Below, piece by piece: positions 21,201-33,000 of a stretch of 64,000 nt of DNA; the first letter of the stretch is position 1; the number at the start of each line of letters is the position of its first letter. A program made the position numbers and the translations under genes. The DNA comes from Diatrype stigma. Taxonomy: Eukaryota > Ascomycota > Sordariomycetes > Xylariales > Diatrypaceae. A model generated the notes under the pieces. It saw only the letters and a list, made by a program, of their open reading frames with translations, was not told the DNA's origin and made no database searches. Location of the stretch: positions 1-64,000 of the forward strand of contig JAKJXP020000057.1 in NCBI GenBank assembly GCA_022225965.2, read 5' to 3'.

Positions 21201-24200
21201 CGCCGATGTAAATGCGCAAGGTGGAACTTACGGCAATGCTCTCCAGGCCGCTTCGTTGAACGGAAACGAAAGAATTGTCGAAATGCTACTCGATAATGGC
21301 ACCAATAAGAATGGACAGGGCGGAAAATACGAGACGCCTGGCCAGGTCATGATGTATAATGATGTTATAGTTGGGACTGAGGAAGGCAATATGTCAGATG
21401 CCGCATCGGATGATGTGTCCGACGTCCCTTCAGTGTTCTCAACCACGTCCGGTAAAACTACTTCGACCGAAATCTTTGACAAACTCCGAGATCGTTCTCC
21501 ATCAGAAGTCATCGCCTCCGTACTCATTCAAGATGACGTCCTCTATCCATTATATATTGATGCTATCTCAAAAGTCAGCCACGATAGGTTCTTCGCTAAT
21601 CATGATCGCCTTTTGAAGAAGTTCCTGTCAGCACTTAATGCTGAGGCACAAGAGGAGTTCCATATCCAGGCAATCCGATTTCTTCGTCACCGATATCAAC
21701 GCCAGGATGTGACGTCACGTATATATAAGAGTTTCGAGGAGAAGAACTCTAGTTTTACAGTGCAGGATCTGTCCACAAACACCCCTCACGCGGTGTACCA
21801 ACCAGGGGGCACGAAGTCACAACAAGGCCCGGGCCGTCGGCCTGTAGAACCGGTAGCTATTCAGAACCATGCATCTGATAGCTCGTCCGACTCAAGCGAA
21901 AATGAGGAAGATGCATTGTTAGATGGGGGAGGGCGACTAGATTCTATCACAGATTTCATGACATCTGGGCGCCCATTTGAAGCATTTAAGGAGAGTTTCA
22001 AGGAGTTTGTCAACCCACCACAGACCATCAAGGATGCTCTCGAGGCAAACAGTAAGAGAGCCCTGCGTAGACTCCTTAAAAATCAATTCCATCGAGTGGC
22101 AGTTGGGGAATACGCTTGGCTTGAGGAATTAAGTTATGTCGGCTACTCACCGGACGAAATAGCCGCTCTTCTTCTCGAGCAGCGCGACAGCTCTCCTTGG
22201 ATATACTTCGAGCAGAAAGGGTATAAGAAGCGTCACATCCAGCCAAACTTCCACTTGGACAACTGTGTACATCGGGTTCTAGGCCAGCCTCTGAACGACA
22301 AACACCCGGAAAGCTCTATCTCAGAAATGGACCCCACGATCGACAAGCAAGAAGCTACTCGGCTCGTATATGAGCTATGCGGGGTAGCTGGTGTCAGTCC
22401 GATATCTAAGGATAAACAGGCTTGGGTCGGGTCTATTAAGTTCCAAGGCCACGTCGCTACTGTTACCTACGGAACTCAAGATGAGCAAACATACAACCGG
22501 CCATTGCTTGCACGCATATGTCATGCATTGTCAAATCTGAGTACGGCAGCGGGCACTATTCAGTACTCCAAACTCTGTTGTGACTGCATCACAGTTGCTG
22601 TGCTGCCTGAGGCAGGAGCTCCCTATTCAGAGATAATACAGCTACGTCGACTTTCACTGGGTCTGGCATCTGATATGTTGACAAGTCTCCTAGAAGCGGC
22701 CGATGAAAGGAGGCAGAGTGCTAGGGATCAGCCGATTTCGAAGGCTGGCGGTTATGCTACACAAATTGTCAGCCTAATATCTCAAACCACGTTTCTTGGA
22801 TCTGAGAGCGAGGAAGAATGTCTTCATATCTGTGCACTTGCCACACAGCTTTTGTGCATGGCTTTCGTGTCATACTCACAAGCCCATGTTGGTCCAATCA
22901 GCCCTTTTTTCTTGGAGACGGAGCTGAAGACCATTCACCTAGTAGGGACTGGCGACAAGCGAATCTGCATCAGCGTTGAACTGAGTGACCTTGCGTGCAT
23001 GGGTGAGATGATCCGTGGCCAAGCAATTACATTTGGCCGGTCACATACGGCTTCGGAAGCCCACCCAATACCGAAGCCGCCGAAAGGGTTCTTGGTGGGC
23101 ACGTGTGCTAGTGATCTTCTGGATACTTGGGGCCCTGGACAACTTGTCGTCCAAAAGGGTAACTTTGCCCTCGTATCAACAATAGTGGTTGGTGGAGGAG
23201 CCATGTGGTGTTCTGATTTGGAAAATCAGATCTTCCACTGGAGTCCGAATCTCCCAGAGGAGCCCACCCCTACCATAACTATTGGTCCAGACACACAAAT
23301 GGTGATTGGTTCCCCCATAGTTCTCAATGAGAATTGTGGCCTCCAGAGAGAGCTGTGCGTGTACAGAGATTCTCCATTTGGGCATCAATTAGGCACAAAA
23401 AAGCCATACTGGGAGCGTGACGGAGCAGAGCTGGGTGGACAGGCCGGTAACTTCGCGTTGCTAATAGCGAGCACGTCGTGGCACAAGATACCCGGAGAGA
23501 CCATCAAACAATCCAGGCTGGGGGAATGTGGTCCTTCTCTGATGAGTTTACTTGACAAACTTTGGGGCTTGCAGGTGAGCTATTGTACAGGCATTTCTCG
23601 GAGGGTTCCGCTCTACGAAGTGGTCACGGATTTGCTGGATACTTTCCGTTCCTTCGGCTACTTCCCCAACGATGAAGTAGAAACTTGGAAAGATTTCACC
23701 ACTCCCGCGGAATTTGCCGCCAATGTCAATGGAGGGAAACTACGGGACTACATAGGAGTGCTCAAACCCGACCACTGCCAAACTATCACCCGAATTGTAT
23801 GGACAGTCTTGAAGGCTCTTAGGTACACAGGTATTGACCGAGAAGGACGAAATCTGGTCGTTGGATGGCCACAGAAGGATATCTTCTATTGCTTCAAGAT
23901 CCCTTGCAAAGATGAGCACGCCTGGGCCAAAATACTTGCTGAGTCTGAACATTGTGCCACCTTCGCTTACGTGACATTCAAATGCCTTGAAAACAGTGAG
24001 TTCAAGTGCAGCACGACATGGAAAAATCAGATATCACTTTTGGAAACATCGGTGATTATATACAGCACGAATCACGAGAGTCTAAGCACGAATCACGAGA
24101 GTCTACAGCATCAAGATACGTACGTTTTCGAGACCTTCGACAAGAGATTTTTCGTAACGGTGCACAAGCCAAACAATGACACCATCGCAAGACTTGGCAT

Positions 24201-24324
24201 GTCTTCCATCCCCGATAGATTCTGGAAGCAGGTGAAAGAAACGCTTCTACAGAAAAACCGATGGAAAAGAATCCAGGAGAGGCACTATGCAAATCAACTT
24301 GCAGAACAGGTTGTGGTCAGGTGA
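18286..24324 (+). CDS. NLR-type STAND receptor: PNP-like, NACHT, ankyrin repeats, large C-terminal region
   Basis: Exons 18286-20168 and 20217-24324 join across a 48-base intron (GTAAGA...ACAG, phase 2), rebuilding ADGMFRWVSCQI; 1996 residues. A further 69-base in-frame intron is likely at 19274-19342 (GTGAGT, TTCTAAC, ATAG), giving 1973. Residues 5-325 form a purine nucleoside phosphorylase-like domain (GIGGGVP 90-96, FEMEAAG 262-268, CDYSD 282-286). NACHT follows, with P-loop GIPGCGKT at 426-433, WIVLDALDE from 522 and a TSRPE sensor motif. Ankyrin units at about 886-1000 are 33 residues each and nearly identical in DNA. Residues 1000-1996 match no domain I can name. Family members act in fungal allorecognition and innate immunity; related PNP-like domains in immune proteins have been reported to cleave ATP. 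Whether this one does is not visible. Residue numbers ignore the 69-base intron. Confidence 0.9.
19274..19342 (+). other. Probable in-frame intron inside the NLR gene
   Basis: Donor GTGAGT after VSD, branch-like TTCTAAC ten bases before the acceptor ATAG, length 69 (divisible by three) and no stop inside. Removing it turns a hydrophobic insert between the PNP-like domain and the NACHT lead-in into a short polar linker (VSDDVQSSTEN). A frame-only gene caller would keep it as coding. Confidence 0.65.
20989..21384 (+). repeat. 99-bp ankyrin-coding tandem repeats, 3 near-identical copies plus a diverged fourth
   Basis: Copies begin at 20989, 21088 and 21187, exactly 99 bases apart, and differ at only a few positions. 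A fourth, clearly diverged copy begins at 21286. Each encodes one 33-residue ankyrin unit with the GADVNAQGGTYGNALQAAS motif. The high DNA identity in a frame otherwise free of repeats points to recent copying or unequal exchange. Confidence 0.9.
24064..24105 (+). repeat. Perfect 21-bp tandem duplication in the NLR C-terminal region
   Basis: AGCACGAATCACGAGAGTCTA occurs twice back to back and in frame, adding seven residues (STNHESL) to the chain. Perfect identity suggests a recent slip; the reading frame is kept. Confidence 0.9.
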
Positions 24325-26378
24325 AACATGGTGTAGGGCAACGTTGCAGAAAAACATAAAAACACGCCCGATAGATATAATTTTCAGCTACCTTACTATC
24401 GTCAAAGGTTGGCCTATGAAGCGTGACCTGAACACCGCAAGTCTAGACTCCACTAGGTATTTGTGGTCCTGTGGCAAGACCAGGGGGGGTTTCGAGCAGC
24501 GGGCAACTAGTCATATCCGGCGATATTGGGAGGATGCCAAGGCCATTGAAAGATTTAATGGTGTCTTCGACTCTGTAGGGACATCATTCATGGCTGTTAA
24601 TTCCCTTGCCAGCTCGGAAGAAGCCCCGCTGACGAATTCCGCATGATCCCAAACCTGGCCTCCATCTGGAGCTCCCCAGGCACCCCTCCATTGCGACCTG
24701 GGAGGGTACGGTGGCCTGTCGAACAGTAGGCGAAACGCGAACCTCGGGCCGACTGGGCTCGGGTGGTGCCCGACGTCGCAATGTTCCAGGGAGTTGCCTG
24801 TCGCGACCCGGACAGTGTAGGTCTTGGGCCGGAAGACGACATCTGCGGAGGCTAATGCTCTTCGACCTTGGTGCTGGACGCTAGGGTGAAGGGTTATACC
24901 CGGGCGCGGCAGCCGCTTGGCGAGCGTGAGCTCGGGATCCAGCTGGCCGGGGAGCTGAGGGCTTTCCCCATCCTGGGCGGCGGCTACGGCAGCGACAGTG
25001 CGCGCAAGCTTACTTGACGGGGGCTCAGTGGCCTGTTGCTGCCTTGAATTATGGCCTGGTGATGGTGGTGGTGGCGGCCGGCGGCTCGATGCTCTTCCAG
25101 TTCAGCTCGGCAGCGATACAGGAGTTGAAGTTGCAACGGGACCATAGCTTGCCCCCTCTCACCTTTGTCAGTGACAGAAAACCAGTCATAGGTAGGGAGG
25201 AAGACATGGGGAAAGTGCTGGGATCTGGTTGATTTCATATGTCTCGCCGGTACCATCCATTTTGAAATTGATAAACTTTCCATTTATATCGGAGCATTAC
25301 TCGTCTTCTCTTTCCGCAAAGAAGAGACAAAGCTCCTGGTCGTTCATGTTGACTGACGATGGGACAAAGAGACGAGATCTACTAATCGTTGATTGATCAT
25401 AGAAACGTTGCAGTTGTACGCGAACCCGTAGAGTCGCAAAGACGCGTCAAGGTGGAGGTGAACCTAACTACATGGGGATAGACGAGCTTGCTGCCTGTAG
25501 CTACCGTAAAGGAGGCGGCTCATACTCGACCCGGCCACCTACCCCAGAGTGCTCAATGGTTAAGGGGGTAAAACAGACAGATCGTGGCCAACGCCTTATG
25601 CGGTTGGTCGGCAATGAGCGAGGCACAGGATCGCAAAAGATGTTGGCTAGGATCTGAGTGGGTGCGGATCTGATAGCCACCCCCTATGTTCCCCCCGCTC
25701 CTTACGGAAGAGTGGGGCTGTTGCTTACCCCTGAACCCGCATCGAGCACCAGGTTGACAACGACATCTTGCCAGCATCATGGTCTGAATGAACATGCAAA
25801 TCAATAGGTTATTTTCTTTTATTGAGATAGAAGCCTCCCTAGCATCCTCTTTGTGGTATCTTGAATACAAAATTCCGAACGCCCCGAACCCCAGGTTTGT
25901 CTAACTCCCGTTACCATCCCCATCCCTAGTTAAAATTTGTTCCCTGTTCCCTACGATACTCATTTCCATGATTCGTCAGAAGAGCCATCCTTCAGAATCT
26001 CTTATATACTGTCAATGACACGTATCTGTGAGATCATATTGCCTTTTTCAACCTCATCTCCTGGGAGATACTGCCAATGACCACGCCGACGCGATGCCAT
26101 CCCCGTCCTTGCTTCGCACCTATTGATCACTATTCCGCACTCTCCTGAGGGACGAAAGGTGTATCAGCTTGATATAGCTCGGAGACCGAATGTTCGACAG
26201 CGTCAGTCAGACCAGTGGGTTTTGCTCGAGCTGCGCTGGATGTGTCGCACTGCCGCCTGAGTAGTCCGACGTCTCGGCGTCCCTCCCTCGCCGCCAACCC
26301 CCGGCCGCATCCGCATGATGGTGTTTCGGATCGGGAGCTGCGGCTTTGATGTACCCCGGTAGCGGTTCATCGATCGCT
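24325..26378. other. Convergent spacer between the NLR and bZIP genes
   Basis: About 2 kb between two 3' ends. The part 24600-25240 is clearly GC-richer than its surroundings and has overlapping open frames on both strands (for example 24597-24842 and 24984-25283 on minus, 25014-25232 on plus). This looks like an eroded gene, but I could not name a family or find a frame that continues. The remainder (25250-26378) is 3' flank of the bZIP gene without features. Confidence 0.5.
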
Positions 26379-27082
26379 TTAGACGGCGGCGTACTGTACT
26401 GACGGGTCGTTATACAAGTACATGTCCATCTCACCACCGGCGTTGGATGTGATGAGGGGATCATAAGCCAGGCCTGCTTGCTGTTGGTATTGCGTCGTCA
26501 CGTCTTGCTCGCTCTTGAGCTTCATGTATTCGGTATGGAGGGAGCTGTAGGCCTGCGACAACACGTTGTTCTTCTGCTGGGCGTCGTTCAGAAGGGCTTC
26601 GAGGTCCTTGATGCGCTGGTCCTTCCGTTCCCGGTAGGCTCTCTGCGACGCGCGATTCTGCGCTCTTCGACGCTGCGGTTGAGACCTCCTGTTAGCGTCG
26701 ATGGCATACCAAAAGCCCTTATTTGAGCTCCGTATGGAGTGCTTGTGCTTACAGATAAAACAGAGGGCGGCGCGTTCTTGTATCTGTTCTCACGCTTCCG
26801 TTTTGTGGTTGGCTTTGATGACGAGTCTTGTGCTTCTAACGGGTAGGATTCTTCTGATGAAGGCTCGGGGCTTTGATATGGCATTTGGAAGGATAGGTCA
26901 TACTATAGAACTGGTCAACAACCTATCAGGGCAAGCTGTGTATAAGCAGCGTTACCTACTGGTGAGTTCATAGGGCTGGTTGATGTTGAAGTGTTCGTTG
27001 AGTCGAAATAAGCGTCTGTTTCATTAAAGACGTAAGACATAGCATTGGCCGGTGCTGGAGGGTTGGCTAAGAGATCATCCAT
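26379..27082 (-). CDS. Small Yap-like bZIP transcription factor (188 aa)
   Basis: Three exons, 27082-26960, 26902-26753 and 26672-26379, all joined in phase 0 across introns of 57 and 80 bases; 188 residues. The basic region and zipper follow the last junction: RRRAQNRASQRAYRERKDQR, with the N-x7-R core at Asn97-Arg105, then heptad hydrophobics in DLEALLNDAQQKNNVLSQAY. Upstream lies a second basic stretch (KRKRENRYKNAPPSVLS), a likely nuclear signal. NRASQRAYR is the Yap/Pap1-type DNA-contact pattern. It resembles small fungal factors such as IDI-4-like bZIPs, linked to incompatibility and stress, but this resemblance is from general memory and weak. The start MDDLL is preferred over an upstream Met at 27118. 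Its closest neighbour, convergently, is the NLR gene. Confidence 0.88.
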
Positions 27083-30000
27083 GGTATTGCAAAATGAAGC
27101 CTCTGGGCACAGAAACAAGAAATCCTTGCTCGTGTTGAGTGTATACTCGGATCAGTTACTCGGATGCAATGCAAATATGATCTTGTGCTAGCTAGCTAAG
27201 TAGTCACTGGACTGCGGGGATCCCTGAAGCTGGTTTATATATTTGGACTGGTTGTTCAAGCTTGGATTGGAGTCTGGCGATATGACAGTGGAGATGGCCT
27301 TAATGCCGGAGAGGGCCTATCGAGGGCAGACGCTCGACTTATATTCGAACGAAGCTCGACCATGCTGCAGCCATGACGATTCTGGGTTTGCCCTCTAGGT
27401 AACACCCCCCCTGGCACACCCCTGTAAGCATAGAAAATCCCAGGTACCTATAAGTACCCTCGTGCAGCTCGTGGAATGCAGTCCGCACTCGCATTTTGGA
27501 GATTCCCGGCTAACCCGTATGGGCTATCAACCTTTGTAATCCGTGGAAACACAACCCGAACGCCAAAAGCCCATGCGCACATGGCAACTGGTAGCGTTGC
27601 GTTCCCTGTCTCCATCGTTGTTACGAAGTACTATAATACCTACTTCAGTAGTTACCCACTAGTCCGGCCGTTAGGTCTGACACCTTCATATTCTCGACTG
27701 CTACCAAGAATGCGCGGCGGCGGGCGGTAATGCGCGGCGGCACCACCGTGATATAATGCTGTTGGAAGAGCGATGTGCGCAAGGATATATCGATGACTAA
27801 CTATTCTAACTCTGGTCATAGCATGGCAATGTATGGAATCATGGAATATCGGGATTTCATAAGCTGCTCAGACGCCGAAACTATCTGCCTTTTTCTTCGC
27901 AATACATCTTGGGCCATTCACTAGTTGATGTTGATCCCTGCCAAGGTAATCGGCCGTCTCCGCGGCGAACGGCAACCTTTCGGGATACCTAAATGCGTGA
28001 ACGCCTGAAAGCCAACCTACCTACACACGCAGCAAAAAAAAATACACGTTGAAATGTCGAGTTAAGGTCGTCGCATTTTGTCGCTATACACGATACAGGC
28101 CATAGACTGAAACAGCCCATATCTAGATACGTGACATCAGTGACATCACAGCGAGTGAAAATTCATTCTCTCTTATGCCACATATACGGACGTAGGTAGG
28201 AAGGTAAGTCAAGTGCAGCGCAGAGCAGCGCGGCCGATCAAATCCCGGAGATCACGACGGCATGATAACCGGCAATCGGTGCGCGGCTGATCGCAAAGAC
28301 CTGCCCGAGGTTGGATACCACCCAAGGTTATGGCGACTTCACACGGGTATCAAGAGCGCGCTCTGGACCGCCGATTCGCTATACGCCCATTTGCCATAAC
28401 GGCTGGCCTGTAACCAGCGACAGAGATGGAAGAATGGCAGAATGGCGGCAGGCAGCTCAGATCGCCCTGTTGGGTATTTTTCCACAGTGGGTATTCCGCC
28501 AGTCCCCGCCCAGTAACCAAAATAGAAATGCACGCAATTGCTTTGCAATTTTAGTCAGCCATTTAGTACCATGGTAGCGCGGTAGGTACCCTATATACAT
28601 ACATCCTTATGTATGTACATACATACCTCCTTACTGAATAAGATCTAACAGGTAGTACAATTACCCCGACAGAACCCCTGGAGTTCATTGCTTTACGAGG
28701 ACTTTACGAGGGACGAAGGACAAGCCTCGCTACCCTGCCGCTCCTCTGATGTGACGAATTATAATCAATAATCATAACCTTGCCCGGTAAGTTAGAGGAC
28801 ATCTGGGTACATGAACCGGGTGCCGATGTGGTTGACTCAAGTACTTACCGTCTGGGTAGGCTATAACCAGTAGCCGAGAATATAAAAATGTAGGAGGGGT
28901 AGCTAACTGAATATTACCTATATCCTACCCGGATCTTGTGTATGGGCGTTCGATTAACTAAAGCATGCAAGAGAACCTCCTTACCCGTATATGCAGCGCC
29001 GGTAACAGTCCTCGTAATTGTTCTGTAACTAAACATGCTTCCAAGTCAGCAATCCGTCGCCGATAGCGGTGCATGTTGGATTAGTTAGTTAAACTGTTGC
29101 CTGATTCTTTTCTTGTTACGAGAAATCCATATAACTATGCCAAGGCGCCAAGCCCTCTAGGAAACCCTCCCGGGCCCGTTGACAGCTTGGCATCGTTGGA
29201 CAAGCTTTTTCACCTACAGCCCTACGACCCGATTAGGTGGTTGCTGATACTAGTTTAGCAGTCCATGGATCTAAGAATAGGACACGAGAGCAGCAACCAG
29301 ACGATGGTGGAGCGGCGATTCCCTCATACATGTATTCTTAGGATCGAATGGTATCTACAGGTATCTGAAATCGAGTTTTACTAAACCTTCTCACTCTAGC
29401 ACCTGCGGTGTTCAAGGTCGGAGAGGAACGTATCTGGCAAGAGAAAGGGGTAAGGTAGTTACTATGTAGTTGACCTGGGTAGCTGAGGAGCGTGGTCCCG
29501 ATCAGCGAAAGCAGAGCACAGCCCAACTGGCGGCGAAAGACTCTCTGATGCTCTGATGCTGACGCTTCTACGCACATAGGCAATGACATAATACCGGCAA
29601 TTGGGCCACTGCGAACCTTGGCTGCGTGATTGAAGAGTGGACGATGAGGTGGGTTGGCTTATGTTTATCCAATAGTGTCGGGTAGCGGGAAGCGATCAAG
29701 GAATCATGATTCCCTATCTAGGTAGGCCGTTAGCAGATGCATTTCCACCCTGGATATTTTTAATGCCGACATGGGGTTCCTGATGCACCCAGCCGCTTAT
29801 TCGTTCACCTCGGGAACCAATGGTATATACAGCCCTCCCTGTGTAGATCGAGAACAGTCTTGTATGGAGCATCTCGATCCACCCCTTTACTTGCCTCTCG
29901 GAACATCTTGACTACACCCCCCTAAGCAACTGCCGCGTAGGTAGTATCTTAAGAGCATTTACATAGAATATTATTTGTAAGCCATTTCCAACCACGGCTA

Positions 30001-33000
30001 CTCCCTATACGTGTGGCAAAACAACCAGGATATGTTTGGCGTAGCAATCACTTTGTTCATAGCCCAAAGCCTCTTAAAACATCCGTCTCAGATAGGAAGC
30101 AGGCGGACGGCATATATCTAAAGACCCGATTACCGGTGGAAACCCGCGGTCCCCGTAGGCATATCGGCGTCCTGCAGGGACGATCGGAGTGTAAGACCGT
30201 CCCATGGGCGTACATATACGTGTTGACGTCCCAGTATATAAATGGCAAAGGGAAGTAAGATTCCCCCGCGGGGTATTTAAAGAGGCCCGATCTTATAAAT
30301 AAAGGGGGGCTAGACTCAGAGAGGAAACAGGGTTGGATTTGCTGCCCCAGCAGGAAAGAAACGGCACGTGGGTTCTATTGTCGGGGTTTATTTCAACCCT
30401 GGATCTTGCCTTATGTAGTCACTCTCCTTGTATTACGTGCGTCAACTGCCCATTGGCCACGCATAACATGACTTCGCCATTGATCCTCCGTCGTGGCTCT
30501 AGCGAACACGTTTTGTTCCTCAAACTAACAACGACAAATGAGTTAGAAGCTTCGGGTTATAGATGTTGATTTGGTCTTTCTGCTACTTTAAGGATTACCA
30601 ATTACACGGTGCTGAACCCGGCACAAGTGCCGTCGCGGTCCCGGTGAACTGGGAGTAGTCCCACGGTCTACTCCGTTCATCGGAGCCTCCTCCTTAACCT
30701 GCCCTGCCTGGTCTGGTCCCATACCTGCCTCACATCTCGGGGCGTTGCATTCGCTCAGAACGTTATTTCCCACCGCAGCCTCGGCACTACGCTGGGTGGA
30801 CAGCCCTGCTTACGTGCTGGCATGACATCACCGCTAGTTGGGTAGATTCCGGGGCTAGATCATCGCGCGAGAAGAAATGCCCGAAGATGCGAACGCGTGT
30901 TCTTGCAGCCATCTGTATCTGGGGACACGTACATCCAACGAAAAAATTGACCCCGTGCCGCGAACTCTTGCTATTACTATTCAGTAGGGAAGCTATTGCA
31001 ATAATCCGTCGCCCTCTTTCCCTTCTCTCGTAAGCCGTGAAGCCACTTTATGAGGTTAGAGAACCACTCGATGAGAGATGCCGACAATCCGAACGGCTCC
31101 GGAGGCGGTCACCTAGGTAAGGAGGACAGACGGCTACCGGCTAGCGATGGCCGTGCGATCGCGCTCAGCAGGTAGGTCGCAGACGCCTTCGCGTCAGATC
31201 TCGGGGAAAGGAGGGTGGCGCGTTGCGTCTTGACATCTGACATCGATATCTCTCGTCATTTCTTTACAACGTTGGGTTATCTTTTCGATATAAGTGGTTA
31301 CAGGTAACATAGTGACCGTTGCCGTTGGTGGCATCCACTCACATGTAGGATACAACGTACATAGGTACATACCTAGACTTGGTAGGCAGTCCCCTGTCGC
31401 TGTAAGTATGTAGCCCAAGTACTTGGGCCCGCCGATTATGCTGACAGCCAAGAGATCTACGGCGCAGGAACGTGGGAGCCGGGATGCTTGAAAGGGGTGG
31501 CGGTCTTGGCCCGCGGAATGCATGGCTATTGGCTACTAGTAGGTAGACCACCCGGGGTTAGCTCCATGCCTATATGTGTCGATGGCGTTCTGGCGTTACA
31601 TAAAGCAGGAATGCATGGATCGATCGCATCGTGGGTGAGGTAAACAACTACCTACTAATTACCTACTGCAGCGGTCGACGAATATACCTACACAGGTATG
31701 TACGCCTTGCCTTTTTGCTGAGGGGGGATGATCACCAGACTTTTACATCAACTGCTGTGGGATGAGGGGTTCGAGTACATAGACTACTGGAATGTGTCGG
31801 TGAAGAACGCAAATGTAAGACGCTGGCTGGCGCATGCCAAGTACATATATGTTGCGAACTTCAATCGTAAGCCCGAACAGGAAACTAGGTAATGATCCTC
31901 TCCAGTACACAATGAAACATACGGTAATAAAAAAGTATAAGCCGGCATTAAATTCCCCCATAAACTATCTCCTTAAACTAAGTCATGCTGTCTTCAATAT
32001 CTTACATATACAATTCCAGTAGGGCTTGTACTGTCTTCCTGATATTGATAATCTGATAGGCTGTGTTTAAGAGTATGAATATAAATACCTATATACTAAC
32101 CCCCTAGTGTTTGGCGGCGTCGGGTACTAACTACAGCTCTCATCCAACCACCACTTCATAGCCTGCAAAGAGACAAGGGCTGCAAAGATGGGCACAACCT
32201 TATCCTTCTCTGCTAGCAAGCCAAACGATCAGGTTGCCATGTAAAGAGTATATTTATACATACGAATTTTTTTCGACCTGCTGCTTTCGGGACCGTTGTC
32301 TGTAAGCTCTCCCCATAACATAGCACAAAATAGAACCTAGCCAAGTCAACGGTAGTGGCTCGTGGGCTACATGATGAACTACATATTTACATCCACAGGT
32401 ACCTAAAGCGGCGCTAAACTAGGGCTGAAAGATCAACACGGGAGGATTCGCCTTACGACGGTTGCTCGCGCCATCAAGGCTGAATGGATGTGGAAGAACT
32501 GATCGAAGCACCCCAACTGCAAATGTGCAAGTGCAACTACCTACGACGGTGAAGGATTGTTAGTTATACAATTCTTCTGCGGGAATCGTGCCACAATCAT
32601 TATTCATTTTTTTAATCTTGTGCCTTCCTATATGCTTAACCAGGGTCCAGGTGTATTCGAAGTTACGCAAAGTACTTCTGCAATACTACATGATGTGCAT
32701 CGAAGCGATCGACTTTCTCCATTGTTTCTTCTGTTAGATACTAATGAAGCAACGGTTAACGGCGGGTCGGGGCATCCACGAGTCGGGTCTAACTTTGGCC
32801 TACGGTAACATTTATTACATCCACTTAAGCCCGACGACCGCTCAACGGCAGCGAGAACCTTCACACAGAGGTACCTAATATAGACCACTAGGGAGGGGTT
32901 GGGGTATTTTCGTCGGATCTATAAGAGCTCATCTATAGCTACTTGGTACTATGAAGCCAGCGGATCCTCCGGCGTTATGATGCACGTGCATAGAACAGTT

